A DNA stretch of 64,000 bases, taken from assembly GCF_905397285.1 (NCBI RefSeq), contig NZ_CAJPUX010000002.1, positions 930,001-994,000 on the forward strand, read 5' to 3'. The DNA is from Cupriavidus plantarum (GTDB taxonomy: Bacteria > Pseudomonadota > Gammaproteobacteria > Burkholderiales > Burkholderiaceae). The notes beneath the pieces are model-generated. The model had not been told where the DNA came from, searched no databases, and worked only from the letters and a program-made list of their open reading frames with translations. Numbering within the stretch: position 1 is the stretch's first letter; each line of letters begins with the position of its first letter. The position numbers were made by a program, and so were the translations under genes. This document shows positions 42,820 through 50,867 of this stretch, piece by piece.

Positions 42820-43536
42820 TTACACGACCTCGGGCGACGGCGAAGCCTTTCCGTTCGTCGCGCGTCGGGTTCTTACGGGTTTCTGCACGGCAGCCTCGGC
42901 GCGCAATGCGTCGAGGATGGCCTCGCTCTTGTGCATCAGGTGGGTTTTCAGGATGCTCGCCATCGCCGCGGCATCGCGGCGTTGCAGTGCGTTGAGCATG
43001 CCTTCGTGCTCCGCCATCGCGCGGGACCAGATCTCTTCGGTCATCGGCGAAGCAAAGCGGATGCGCCGTATGCGCGCGTTCAGTTGCGCGTACTGCGTCT
43101 GCAAGATCGGGTTGTGCGTGGCCGCGACGATGGCTTCGTGAATCCGGCGGTTGGCCTCGTAATAGGGGGCCAGATCGCGCGCGCGAAAGGCCGTGCGCAA
43201 TTCCTCGTGCATCGCCTCCAATGCCGCGAGCGCCTGCGGCTCGATGCGCTTGCAGGCCTGTTCCCCCGCCAACGCTTCCAGCGCGCCGGCCACCGCGAAC
43301 AGGCCATCCACTTCCTCCAGCGTCAGCACATGCACGCGCGCGCCGCGATTGGGCAGCAGTTCGACGTGGCCTTCCGCCGCCAGCACCTTCAGCGCTTCTC
43401 GCAACGGCGTTCGCGACACGCCAAACCGTTCGCATAGCTCGGCTTCCGGGACTTTGGCGCCCGGGGGCACGTCGCCCTGAATGAAGACCTCGCGCAGGCT
43501 GTCGAGGAGGGAGTTGTGGACGAATTCTTTGCTCAT
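42820..43536 (-). CDS. GntR-family regulator, FadR subfamily
   Basis: 238 residues: wHTH about 8-72 (SLREVFIQGDVPPGAKVPEAELCERFGVSRTPLREALKVLAAEG), FCD all-helical effector domain after it with the metal-binding residues around YYEANRRIHEAIVAATHN and AMAEHEGMLNAL. Divergent from the maleate-isomerase-like gene; the gap carries ATGCATGCA sites. Likely repressor of the 43.7-50.7 kb catabolic genes, ligand probably an organic acid. Confidence 0.92.
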   Translation of the reverse strand: MSKEFVHNSLLDSLREVFIQGDVPPGAKVPEAELCERFGVSRTPLREALKVLAAEGHVELLPNRGARVHVLTLEEVDGLFAVAGALEALAGEQACKRIEPQALAALEAMHEELRTAFRARDLAPYYEANRRIHEAIVAATHNPILQTQYAQLNARIRRIRFASPMTEEIWSRAMAEHEGMLNALQRRDAAAMASILKTHLMHKSEAILDALRAEAAVQKPVRTRRATNGKASPSPEVV

Positions 43537-43546
43537 GACCGCGATT

Positions 43547-43667
43547 ATGCATGCATTTTTACGATTATGTGCGCCGGATATCGGTTAAGGGCCCAGTGTT
43601 TACCCGATCATGCATGCAATATCGCTTGACCATGCGCCGTGCTGGCTCCTACAGTGACATGCATTCA
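43547..43667 (+). promoter_or_regulatory. Catabolic-island promoter with ATGCATGCA operator repeats
   Basis: ATGCATGCAT (43547-43556), ATGCATGCA (43610-43618) and a half-site ATGCATTCA near 43659. A plausible sigma-70 promoter TTGACC (43626-43631), 18 bases, TACAGT (43650-43655) lies between the last two. The first site is 11 bases before the gntR ATG. Arrangement suits a looping GntR repressor on both genes. Confidence 0.6.
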
Positions 43668-43721
43668 CTTTGGCAATAAAAGTGGATGTTCAATGCGAAT
43701 AAATCTGGAGGTAGCGAAAAA

Positions 43722-44525
43722 ATGAATGCATTTCAGCAGGGTATCCATGAGGTCGACGGGTCCACACACGACGAGCAGCGCTACGTCAACGCACTCGGTC
43801 CGCGCGGCGTGATCGGCATCATGACGCCGGGGCCGAACGTCAACGTCGAGAACGAGATGATGGACATGCGGCCGCGCGGGGTCATCAATGCGGTGGATCG
43901 CTACTACGTGCCGAACCAGAAGATCGTGCAGAACGAGGACTGGTCGATCATCATGCGCAACGTCGCCGCCAACCTCGACGATTCGGTACGCCGGCTGCGC
44001 GAGGCGCTGATCGATCATCTGGTGCTTGGCATGTCGTCGCAGAGCTATATGGGCGGCGAGCGTGGCAGCTTTGCGCTGCTCGAGCATCTGCAGAAGATCT
44101 CCGGGCTCGACGTGACGATGGGCGCGCAATCCGCGGAGCAGGCGTTCAAGCTGTGCGGCGCCAGGAAAATCGCGCTGCTGACGCCGTACTACCCTGTGAT
44201 CGAGCAGAACGCGATCGACTACTTCACGGCGCGCGGCTTCGAGGTCGTGCATGTGGAGGGGCTCAAGTGCAAGAGCATCATTCACGTGGCCTCCCAGACG
44301 TACGAGGAACTCGCGGCCGCGACGATGCGCTGCGAGGCCGCGAAGCCCGACGCGATCCTTCAGCTCGGCACCAACCTCGCGTATGCGAAGGTGGCGAACG
44401 ATGCGGAGAAATGGCTGCGCAAGCCGGTGTTTGCGTCGGGTCCGGTCATCTACTGGTCCGCGCTGCGCAAGATGGGCATCAAGGACCAGATCGATGGATT
44501 CGGCAGCCTGATGTCGCATCACTGA
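43722..44525 (+). CDS. Maleate isomerase/arylmalonate decarboxylase-like protein without catalytic cysteines
   Basis: 267 residues of the Asp/Glu racemase superfamily: RGVIGIMTPGPNVNVENEMMDMRP is the typical start, ARKIALLTPYYPVIEQNAIDYFTARGFEV the second-lobe start. The two positions that hold catalytic Cys in maleate cis-trans isomerase read LGMSSQS (104-108) and QLGTNLAY (near 217), so neither Cys is present. Lyase, hydrolase or non-catalytic roles are all possible. GGAGG precedes the ATG. First gene after the GntR-controlled promoter, followed by a Bug receptor. Confidence 0.87.
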   Translation: MNAFQQGIHEVDGSTHDEQRYVNALGPRGVIGIMTPGPNVNVENEMMDMRPRGVINAVDRYYVPNQKIVQNEDWSIIMRNVAANLDDSVRRLREALIDHLVLGMSSQSYMGGERGSFALLEHLQKISGLDVTMGAQSAEQAFKLCGARKIALLTPYYPVIEQNAIDYFTARGFEVVHVEGLKCKSIIHVASQTYEELAAATMRCEAAKPDAILQLGTNLAYAKVANDAEKWLRKPVFASGPVIYWSALRKMGIKDQIDGFGSLMSHH

Positions 44526-44552
44526 TCGCCAGCCAGCCCGAGGAGACAGGAC

Positions 44553-45524
44553 GTGAAACACATCCAACGGATCGTGCTGGCAGCCGCCCTCGGGCTGCTG
44601 ACCGGCACGGCGAGTGCGCAGGAGCCCTATCCCGCGAAGCCCATCACGCTACTGGTCGGCTTTGCGCCGAGCGGCGGTACGGACATCATCGCGCGACAGC
44701 TGGGACAGAAGCTGGGCGAGAAACTGAAGCAGCCGGTAGTGATCGAGAACCGCGCGGGCGCGAGCGGCACCATTGCCGCCACGGCGGTGGCGCGCGCGAA
44801 GCCCGATGGCTACACGCTGCTGCTCGGGCATGTGAGCTCGAACGCGATGGTGCCCGCCATCACGCCGAAGCTTGCCTATGACCCGAACAAGGACTTCACG
44901 CCGATCGTGCTGATCGGCACGGTGCCGCAGGTCATCGTGGTACCGGCAAGTTCGCCGGCGAAGACGCTGGCCGAGTTCATCGCACTGTGCAAGACGAAGC
45001 AGGGCGCCGTGAATTACGCCTCTTCGGGTGTCGGTACGCAGCAGCATTTTGCGGCGGAACTGTTCCAGTCGGCCACGGGCACGAGCATGACGCACGTGCC
45101 GTACAAGGGGAGCGGCGCGGCGCTGACGGACCTGCTGAGCGGACTCGTCGACGTGAACTTCGACACGGTGCCGACGGTGCTGCAGTACATCCGCAGCGGC
45201 AAACTGCGCGCGCTGGCCGTCACAACCCCCACGCGCGTCGCCGCGCTCCCCGACATTCCCACGGTCGCGGAAGCCGGCGTCCCGGGTTTCGCCATTAGCG
45301 CGTGGTACATGCTGATGGGCCCGGCCAACCTCCCGGACAACATCCGCGACACGCTGAACCAGGCCGTCAACGACGCGCTGAAGTCCCCGGACTTGCGCGA
45401 TAAACTCAGCGCCCTGAGCACCGAGATCGGCGGAGGCACCCCAGCCGCGGCACGCGACTACCTGAAGTCCGAGGTGGTGCGCTGGCAGCGCGTGGCGTCG
45501 GAGAAGAAGATCGTGGCGGAGTGA
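44553..45524 (+). CDS. Bug-family periplasmic solute receptor
   Basis: 323 residues; leader HIQRIVLAAALGLLTGTASA-Q, mature YPAKPITLLVGFAPSGGTD, IENRAGASGTIAAT and HVPYKGSGAALTDLLSGLV. GTG start after GAGGAGACAGG. Operonic with the maleate-isomerase-like gene (27-base gap). Fourth Bug protein of the window and again without permease genes. Confidence 0.93.
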   Translation: MKHIQRIVLAAALGLLTGTASAQEPYPAKPITLLVGFAPSGGTDIIARQLGQKLGEKLKQPVVIENRAGASGTIAATAVARAKPDGYTLLLGHVSSNAMVPAITPKLAYDPNKDFTPIVLIGTVPQVIVVPASSPAKTLAEFIALCKTKQGAVNYASSGVGTQQHFAAELFQSATGTSMTHVPYKGSGAALTDLLSGLVDVNFDTVPTVLQYIRSGKLRALAVTTPTRVAALPDIPTVAEAGVPGFAISAWYMLMGPANLPDNIRDTLNQAVNDALKSPDLRDKLSALSTEIGGGTPAAARDYLKSEVVRWQRVASEKKIVAE

Positions 45525-45549
45525 TCGACACGATCCGCGGGGCGGATAG

Positions 45550-45582
45550 GGGGACCTTGCCGGGATTGGCATAATGGTCCCC
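45550..45582. other. Inverted repeat between Bug and LysR genes
   Basis: GGGGACC (45550-45556) and GGTCCCC (45576-45582), 19-base spacer, 32 bases before the lysR ATG. Terminator stem or operator; no T-run follows. Confidence 0.4.
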
Positions 45583-45613
45583 ATTCCGTCATCGTCATGC
45601 GCAGATCGTCCAG

Positions 45614-46516
45614 ATGCGAATTCCGCCAGTCAAGGCCATCGTTGCCTTCGAGAGTGTTGCCCGCAACCGGAGTGTCGGCAAGGCCGCCGAGGAGCTTGGC
45701 CTCACCGCGTCGGCCGTGAGCCATCAGCTCGCCAATCTGGAAGATTTCATCGGCCAGTCCCTGTTCTTCCGGCAGGGGCGCGGGCTCGTGCTGACGCCAG
45801 TGGGCGAGCAGTATCTGCGCGACGTGACGGGCGTCATCGCGGAACTCCATCGCGCCACCGAGCGCGCGGCCACGCCATCGGCCGTCGATATCCTGCGCGT
45901 ACATACCAGCCCAAGCTTTGGGCTGATGTGGCTGCTCCCCAGGCTCGAGTCGTTCCAGGCGGACAACGGCGATATCCAGCTCAACCTTTCCTGCTCGTAT
46001 GAGGATGTGTCGTTCACCGCCGGCTTCTACGACGTCGACGTGCGCCACGGGCACGCGCATTGGCGGGATATCGAGGTCAGGACGCTGCGGCACGAGCGCG
46101 TGCTGCCATTGGCGTCGCCGGACTATCTGCGCAAGAACCCGATCCGCGATCCCGCGGATTTGCTGAACTGCCGGCTCATCAATTCCGAAACGCCGCTGGT
46201 GAGGTGGCACCAGTGGTTCGCGCGCTTCGGCGTGGCGGCGGTGCATTCCTCGTTCGATTTTTCGTTCGACCGCTCTTACATGTCGCTGGAGACGGCCGCG
46301 CTCGGGCTCGGCGTCGCGCTGGAGAGCTCGTTGCTCGCGTCGGTACTGCTGCGCAAGGGTGCGCTGGTGCCCGTGTTCGAGGGCCAGTATGCCGTCGAGG
46401 TCGCCAGCCACCACGTCGTCTACCCGGCGCAGCACGCGGACTTGCCGCGCGTGTCGCGATTTCTCGCCTGGCTGGACCGGGAGGTGAACCGCTCCCGCGA
46501 CGAGGCCTCGCTCTGA
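45614..46516 (+). CDS. LysR-family regulator, GcvA-like
   Basis: 300 residues: PPVKAIVAFESVARNRSVGKAAEELGLTASAVSHQLANLED is the HTH of the GcvA/AmpR branch; effector domain with PSFGLMWLLPRLESFQ and DVDVRHGHAHW, a branch hallmark. Sits inside the catabolic island, upstream of and codirectional with the SDR gene whose leader has a palindrome, so it probably controls SDR/MFS/transketolase. Confidence 0.92.
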   Translation: MRIPPVKAIVAFESVARNRSVGKAAEELGLTASAVSHQLANLEDFIGQSLFFRQGRGLVLTPVGEQYLRDVTGVIAELHRATERAATPSAVDILRVHTSPSFGLMWLLPRLESFQADNGDIQLNLSCSYEDVSFTAGFYDVDVRHGHAHWRDIEVRTLRHERVLPLASPDYLRKNPIRDPADLLNCRLINSETPLVRWHQWFARFGVAAVHSSFDFSFDRSYMSLETAALGLGVALESSLLASVLLRKGALVPVFEGQYAVEVASHHVVYPAQHADLPRVSRFLAWLDREVNRSRDEASL

Positions 46517-46566
46517 GCCCGACCAAGGGTTTCTACCCACCTGCAGCGGGCGATATCTGAAAATTT

Positions 46567-46582
46567 CTCAACGATAGTTGAG
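46567..46582. promoter_or_regulatory. Palindrome before SDR/MFS/transketolase genes
   Basis: CTCAAC-GATA-GTTGAG, perfect six-base arms, 75 bases before the SDR start. Likely site for the adjacent LysR protein. Confidence 0.55.
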
Positions 46583-46656
46583 GCCGAATGCATTGATCGG
46601 AGGCGACGCAGAGACAACACTCGACCCATCATCAAGTCAAAACCAAGGAGACGAGA

Positions 46657-47406
46657 ATGTTGGTCGAGAACAAGGTAGTGATCGTCACGGGGGCCGCATC
46701 GGCGCGCGGTATCGGCAAGGCAACGGCGCGCGTGCTGGCGGCGCAGGGTGCGAAGGTCGTCATCGTGGATCTGCAGCGCGATGCCGCGGAGGCTGCCGCG
46801 GCCGAATTGGGCAACGGCCATCTGGGCCTGCGGTGCGACGTCACGGACAAGGCATCGTGCGAGGCTGCCGTACACGACACGATCTCGCGCTATGGCCGCA
46901 TCGATGGCCTGATCAACAACGCGGGCATCACCCAACCGGTCCGCACGCTGGACATCGGCGCGGCCAATTTCGATGCGGTGATCGACGTGAACCTGCGCGG
47001 CACGCTCTACATGTCGCAGGCCGTGCTCCCGCAAATGAAGGAACAGAAGCGGGGGAGCATCGTCTGCATGTCGTCGGTGTCCGCGCAGCGGGGCGGCGGT
47101 ATCTTCGGCGGTCCGCACTATAGCGCGGCCAAGGCAGGCGTCCTCGGGCTCGCCAAGGCGATGGCGCGCGAGTTCGGCGGCGACCATATCCGCGTGAACT
47201 CCGTCACGCCCGGGCTGATCCAGACGGACATCACGGGGGACAAGCTGACCGCCGAGATGCGGGCGGACATCATCAAGGGCATCCCGCTCGGCCGGCTCGG
47301 CGAGGCAACGGACGTGGCAAACGCGTGCCTGTTCCTCGTGAGCGATCTTTCCTCGTATCTCACTGGCATCACACTCGACGTCAACGGCGGCATGCTGATC
47401 CACTGA
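46657..47406 (+). CDS. SDR-family oxidoreductase
   Basis: 249 residues; TGAASARGIGKAT has a two-residue insertion in the usual TGxxxGIG glycine loop, D at the end of beta-2 (VIVDLQ, NAD preference), LINNAGIT, Ser in MSSVSAQRGG, and HYSAAKAG. AAGGAGACGAGA before the ATG. Followed by an MFS carrier and a split transketolase, so its substrate is probably a sugar-acid or polyol derivative. Confidence 0.9.
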   Translation: MLVENKVVIVTGAASARGIGKATARVLAAQGAKVVIVDLQRDAAEAAAAELGNGHLGLRCDVTDKASCEAAVHDTISRYGRIDGLINNAGITQPVRTLDIGAANFDAVIDVNLRGTLYMSQAVLPQMKEQKRGSIVCMSSVSAQRGGGIFGGPHYSAAKAGVLGLAKAMAREFGGDHIRVNSVTPGLIQTDITGDKLTAEMRADIIKGIPLGRLGEATDVANACLFLVSDLSSYLTGITLDVNGGMLIH

Positions 47407-47482
47407 ATCCCGGCGGCCCGCGGGCCGCGCACACCATGTCAACGCACCCGGGACCACCCGGGGCACCGGCAGGAGACATTCC

Positions 47483-48814
47483 ATGAAGACCAAATACGTA
47501 GCGCCGGCCATCGGGGCCGGCGTGAGGATGCCGCGCGCCGAAGAGGCGTCATTCGAATCGCGTACGTACGGCAAGGTCACGCGACGGCTCATTCCGTTCC
47601 TGATGCTGTGTTATCTCGGTGCGTACCTGGATCGCGTCAATGTCGGGTTCGCCAAGCTGCAGATGCTTAACGACCTGCAGTTCAGCGAGACCATCTATGG
47701 CCTCGGCGCCGGCATCTTCTTCCTCGGGTATTTTCTTTTCGAAGTCCCGAGCAACGTGATCCTGCACAAGGTGGGCGCGCGCAACTGGCTTGCCCGGATC
47801 ATGCTGACGTGGGCGGTGATCTCCGCGGGCTTTGCCTTCGTGACCACGCCCACACAGTTCTATGTATTGCGCTTTCTGCTCGGCGTGGCGGAAGCAGGCT
47901 TTGCACCAGGTGTCATCCTGTACATGACGTATTGGTTTCCGTCCGAGCGACGGGCCAAGGCACTGTCGATGTTCTTCATGGCGATTGCTCTTGCAGGCAT
48001 CGTGGGTGGCCCGCTCTCGGGGTGGATCATGCATGCGTTCCATGGCGCGCACGATCTGGCGGGATGGAAGTGGCTGTTCCTCATCGAGGCATTGCCCTCG
48101 CTGCTGCTCGGCATCGCCATCCTTTCCTACCTCGACAACGGCATCAGGGATGCGAAGTGGCTCAGCGATCAGGAGAAGCAATTGCTCCTGCGCAATGTCG
48201 AGGGGGACAACGCGCAGAAGGTGAAGCACATCTCGGTCCGGGCGTTCATGGCGGACCGCCGTCTGTGGCTGATGGCCGCGATTTATTTCTGTGTGGTACT
48301 GGGTCAGTACGGTCTCACCTTCTGGCTGCCCACGATCGTTCGCAAGACCGGTGTGGCGGATCCCCTCTGGGTGGGCGTGCTCACCGCGGTGCCTTACCTG
48401 TGCGCCATTGTCGCGCTGCCGCTGATCGGGCGCTCCGCGGACCGCAGTCGTGAGCGCCGCCTGCATCTTGCACTGCCGATGCTCGTTGCCGCGGCCGCAT
48501 TCGCCACGCTGCCGATGCTCGGCAGCATCCCCGCCGCCATCGCATGCCTTTGCGTTGCCGCCGCCGGGATCATCAGTTCCTCCGCGCAGTTCTGGGCGTT
48601 GCCTACGGCCATGCTCGGCGGCATGTCGGCGGCCGCGGGCATCGCGGCGGTCAACTGCGTGGCCAACCTCGCTGGCTTTTTCTCGCCAGCGATCGTCGGA
48701 TGGCTGAACGACCTGACCGGCCGATCGACCGCGGGCCTCGTCTTCATCTCGGCCACGGTCGTGCTGGGCGCCTTGCTGGTCTTCCTCGTACCGGCGCGTA
48801 CCGTCAACCGCTAA
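47483..48814 (+). CDS. MFS transporter, anion:cation symporter family
   Basis: 443 residues, about 12 helices: RLIPFLMLCYLGAYLDRVNVGFAKLQM, FFLGYFLFEVPSNVILHKVGARNWLARI and GVAEAGFAPGVILYMTYWFPSERRAKA are ACS-family signatures shared with tartrate and glucarate carriers. AGGAGACATTCC precedes the ATG. Cotranscribed with the SDR and transketolase halves, whose substrate it probably imports. Confidence 0.93.
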   Translation: MKTKYVAPAIGAGVRMPRAEEASFESRTYGKVTRRLIPFLMLCYLGAYLDRVNVGFAKLQMLNDLQFSETIYGLGAGIFFLGYFLFEVPSNVILHKVGARNWLARIMLTWAVISAGFAFVTTPTQFYVLRFLLGVAEAGFAPGVILYMTYWFPSERRAKALSMFFMAIALAGIVGGPLSGWIMHAFHGAHDLAGWKWLFLIEALPSLLLGIAILSYLDNGIRDAKWLSDQEKQLLLRNVEGDNAQKVKHISVRAFMADRRLWLMAAIYFCVVLGQYGLTFWLPTIVRKTGVADPLWVGVLTAVPYLCAIVALPLIGRSADRSRERRLHLALPMLVAAAAFATLPMLGSIPAAIACLCVAAAGIISSSAQFWALPTAMLGGMSAAAGIAAVNCVANLAGFFSPAIVGWLNDLTGRSTAGLVFISATVVLGALLVFLVPARTVNR

Positions 48815-48846
48815 GTACCGGCAGCTTTTCCTTACCTGGAGTCATC

Positions 48847-49692
48847 ATGAGTCGTACCGAACTTGAAGCGCCCGTATCGCTGGCCGAGCGCGCCTACCGT
48901 ATCCGCCGCAACGCCATCCTGATGGGCGAAGTGCAGGGGCAGGGCTACGTCGGGCAGGCGCTCGATATTGCCGACGTTCTGGCGGTGGCCTACTTCGGCG
49001 CCATGAAGTACCGGCCGAACGATCCCGACTGGGAAGGGCGCGACCGCTTTCTGCTGTCCAACGGCCACTACGCGATCGCGCTATACGCCGCATTGCTCGA
49101 AGCGGGCATCTTGCCCGCGGAAGAACTCGAAACGTATGGCAGCGATGACAGCCGCCTGCCGATGTCCGGGATGGCCAGCTATACGCCCGGCATGGAGATG
49201 TCGGGCGGCTCGCTCGGACAGGGCCTCACGATCGCCGTGGGCCGATGCCTGGGCCTCAAGCGCAAGAAGTCGGATGCGTTCGTCTACACGCTGTTCTCCG
49301 ATGGCGAGCTGGACGAAGGCGCGGTGTGGGAGGGCATCCTTTCCGCGAGCCATTGGAAGCTGGATAACCTTATCGCGGTGGTCGACGTGAACAATCAGCA
49401 GGCCGATGGCCCGTCCACGCAGATCCTCGCATTCGAACCGCTCGTTCCGAAGCTGGAGGCATTTGGCTGGTACGTGCAGCGCGTGGATGGCAACGACATC
49501 GATGCGGTGGCGGCGGCGTTCGACAACGCACGCGCGCACACCGCGCCCCAGCCGCGAATGATCGTCTGCGATACGCGCATGGGCTGTGGCGTCCCGTTCC
49601 TCGAGCAACGCGAGAAAAATCACTTCATCCGGGTGGAAGCCCACGAATGGCAGATGGCGCTGCAGGCGCTGGAAGCCGGGAGACAAGCATGA
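48847..49692 (+). CDS. Transketolase-like protein, N-terminal (ThDP-binding) half
   Basis: 281 residues: AERAYRIRRNAILMGEVQGQGYVGQALDIADVLAVAYF, NGHYAIALYAALLEAG, GMEMSGGSLGQGL and the ThDP/Mg motif SDGELDEGAVWEG ... NNQQADGP. Split transketolases of this type act in dedicated sugar routes (for example apulose phosphate) rather than the pentose phosphate pathway. Its stop overlaps the next start (ATGA), matching obligate subunits. Confidence 0.92.
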   Translation: MSRTELEAPVSLAERAYRIRRNAILMGEVQGQGYVGQALDIADVLAVAYFGAMKYRPNDPDWEGRDRFLLSNGHYAIALYAALLEAGILPAEELETYGSDDSRLPMSGMASYTPGMEMSGGSLGQGLTIAVGRCLGLKRKKSDAFVYTLFSDGELDEGAVWEGILSASHWKLDNLIAVVDVNNQQADGPSTQILAFEPLVPKLEAFGWYVQRVDGNDIDAVAAAFDNARAHTAPQPRMIVCDTRMGCGVPFLEQREKNHFIRVEAHEWQMALQALEAGRQA

Positions 49693-50690
49693 GCAATACC
49701 AGCACCGGCAAGACGCGCCTGAAGACGTCTGCGATGATTGCCTCCATTGCCGCCGAGGGGCAGGCTACCCGGTCCGCGCCGTTCGGTCATGCGCTGACGG
49801 CGTTGGCCGCGGAACGGCCCGACATCGTCGGCATGACCGCGGATCTTGGCAAATACACCGATCTGCATATCTTCGCGAAGGCCTATCCGGAACGCTACTA
49901 CCAGATGGGCATGGCGGAGCAGTTGCTGATGGGGGCGGCGGCGGGCTTTGCAAAGGAGGGCGCGGTGCCGTTCGTCACGACGTACGCCGTGTTCGCGACG
50001 CGGCGCGCGTACGATTTCATGCATCAGACCATCGCCGAGGACGACCTCGACGTGAAGATCGTCTGCGCATTGCCTGGCCTGACCACGGGCTACGGCCCCA
50101 GCCATCAGGCGGCCGAGGACCTTGCGCTGATGCGGGCGATGCCGAACATGACGGTGATAGATCCGTGCGACGCCATCGACATCGAGCAGATGGTGCCCGC
50201 CATCGCGGCGCACAAGGGGCCTGTTTACGCGCGGCTGCTGCGCGGCAACGTGCCGGTGGTGCTCGATGAGTATGGCTACACCTTCGAACTGGGCAAGGCC
50301 AAGCTGCTGCGCGATGGCAACGACGTGCTGATCATTTCATCCGGCATCATGACCATGCGCGCGCTGGAAGTCGCCACCGCGCTGGAGGCGGACCGCGTGG
50401 ACGTGGCGGTCCTGCACGTGCCAACAATCAAGCCCCTCGACGTCGAAACGATCGCGCGAGAAGCCCGCAAGTCCGGCCGCCTGGTCGTCGTCGCGGAAAA
50501 CCACACCACCATCGGCGGCCTCGGCGAAGCCGTAGCCGGCGTCCTGCTCCGCGCGGGCATCAGCGTTCCATTCCAGCAGGTCGCCTTGCCCGACGCGTTC
50601 CTGGACGCCGGTGCACTGCCGACGCTGCATGACCGGTATGGAATCTCCACAGCGGTGATGCGGGACAACATCAGGCGATGGGTGGGGTGA
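49689..50690 (+). CDS. Transketolase-like protein, C-terminal half
   Basis: 333 residues: pyrimidine-binding domain with SAPFGHALTALAAERPDIVGMTADLGKYTDL, the catalytic Glu in YYQMGMAEQLLMGAAAGFA, and TGYGPSHQAAEDLALMRAMPNM, followed by the C-terminal domain (VVVAENHTTIGGLGEAVA). Forms the ThDP site with the preceding subunit. No kinase or aldolase for sugar phosphates lies nearby, so the donor may be a non-phosphorylated or unusual ketoacid. Confidence 0.92.
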   Translation: MSNTSTGKTRLKTSAMIASIAAEGQATRSAPFGHALTALAAERPDIVGMTADLGKYTDLHIFAKAYPERYYQMGMAEQLLMGAAAGFAKEGAVPFVTTYAVFATRRAYDFMHQTIAEDDLDVKIVCALPGLTTGYGPSHQAAEDLALMRAMPNMTVIDPCDAIDIEQMVPAIAAHKGPVYARLLRGNVPVVLDEYGYTFELGKAKLLRDGNDVLIISSGIMTMRALEVATALEADRVDVAVLHVPTIKPLDVETIAREARKSGRLVVVAENHTTIGGLGEAVAGVLLRAGISVPFQQVALPDAFLDAGALPTLHDRYGISTAVMRDNIRRWVG

Positions 50691-50867
50691 TGGATATGGG
50701 TACAGAGTGAGCCGAGACTGCTCGACGGATCTCATCGAGAGAGGCTTGCGGCTAATGCTGCGCGAGCCATTCACTGTACGCGAACGCCGTACGCGCATCG
50801 GCGATCAGCCGATCCAGACAACGATTTCAGTTGAAACATCGTTGATGTTATGGTGGTTTTTCGGTCG

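Noticed and set aside
50691-50867. Possible small gene between transketolase and protease genes
   Set aside because: Convergent gap; the short frame there overlaps the protease 3' end and shows no features.
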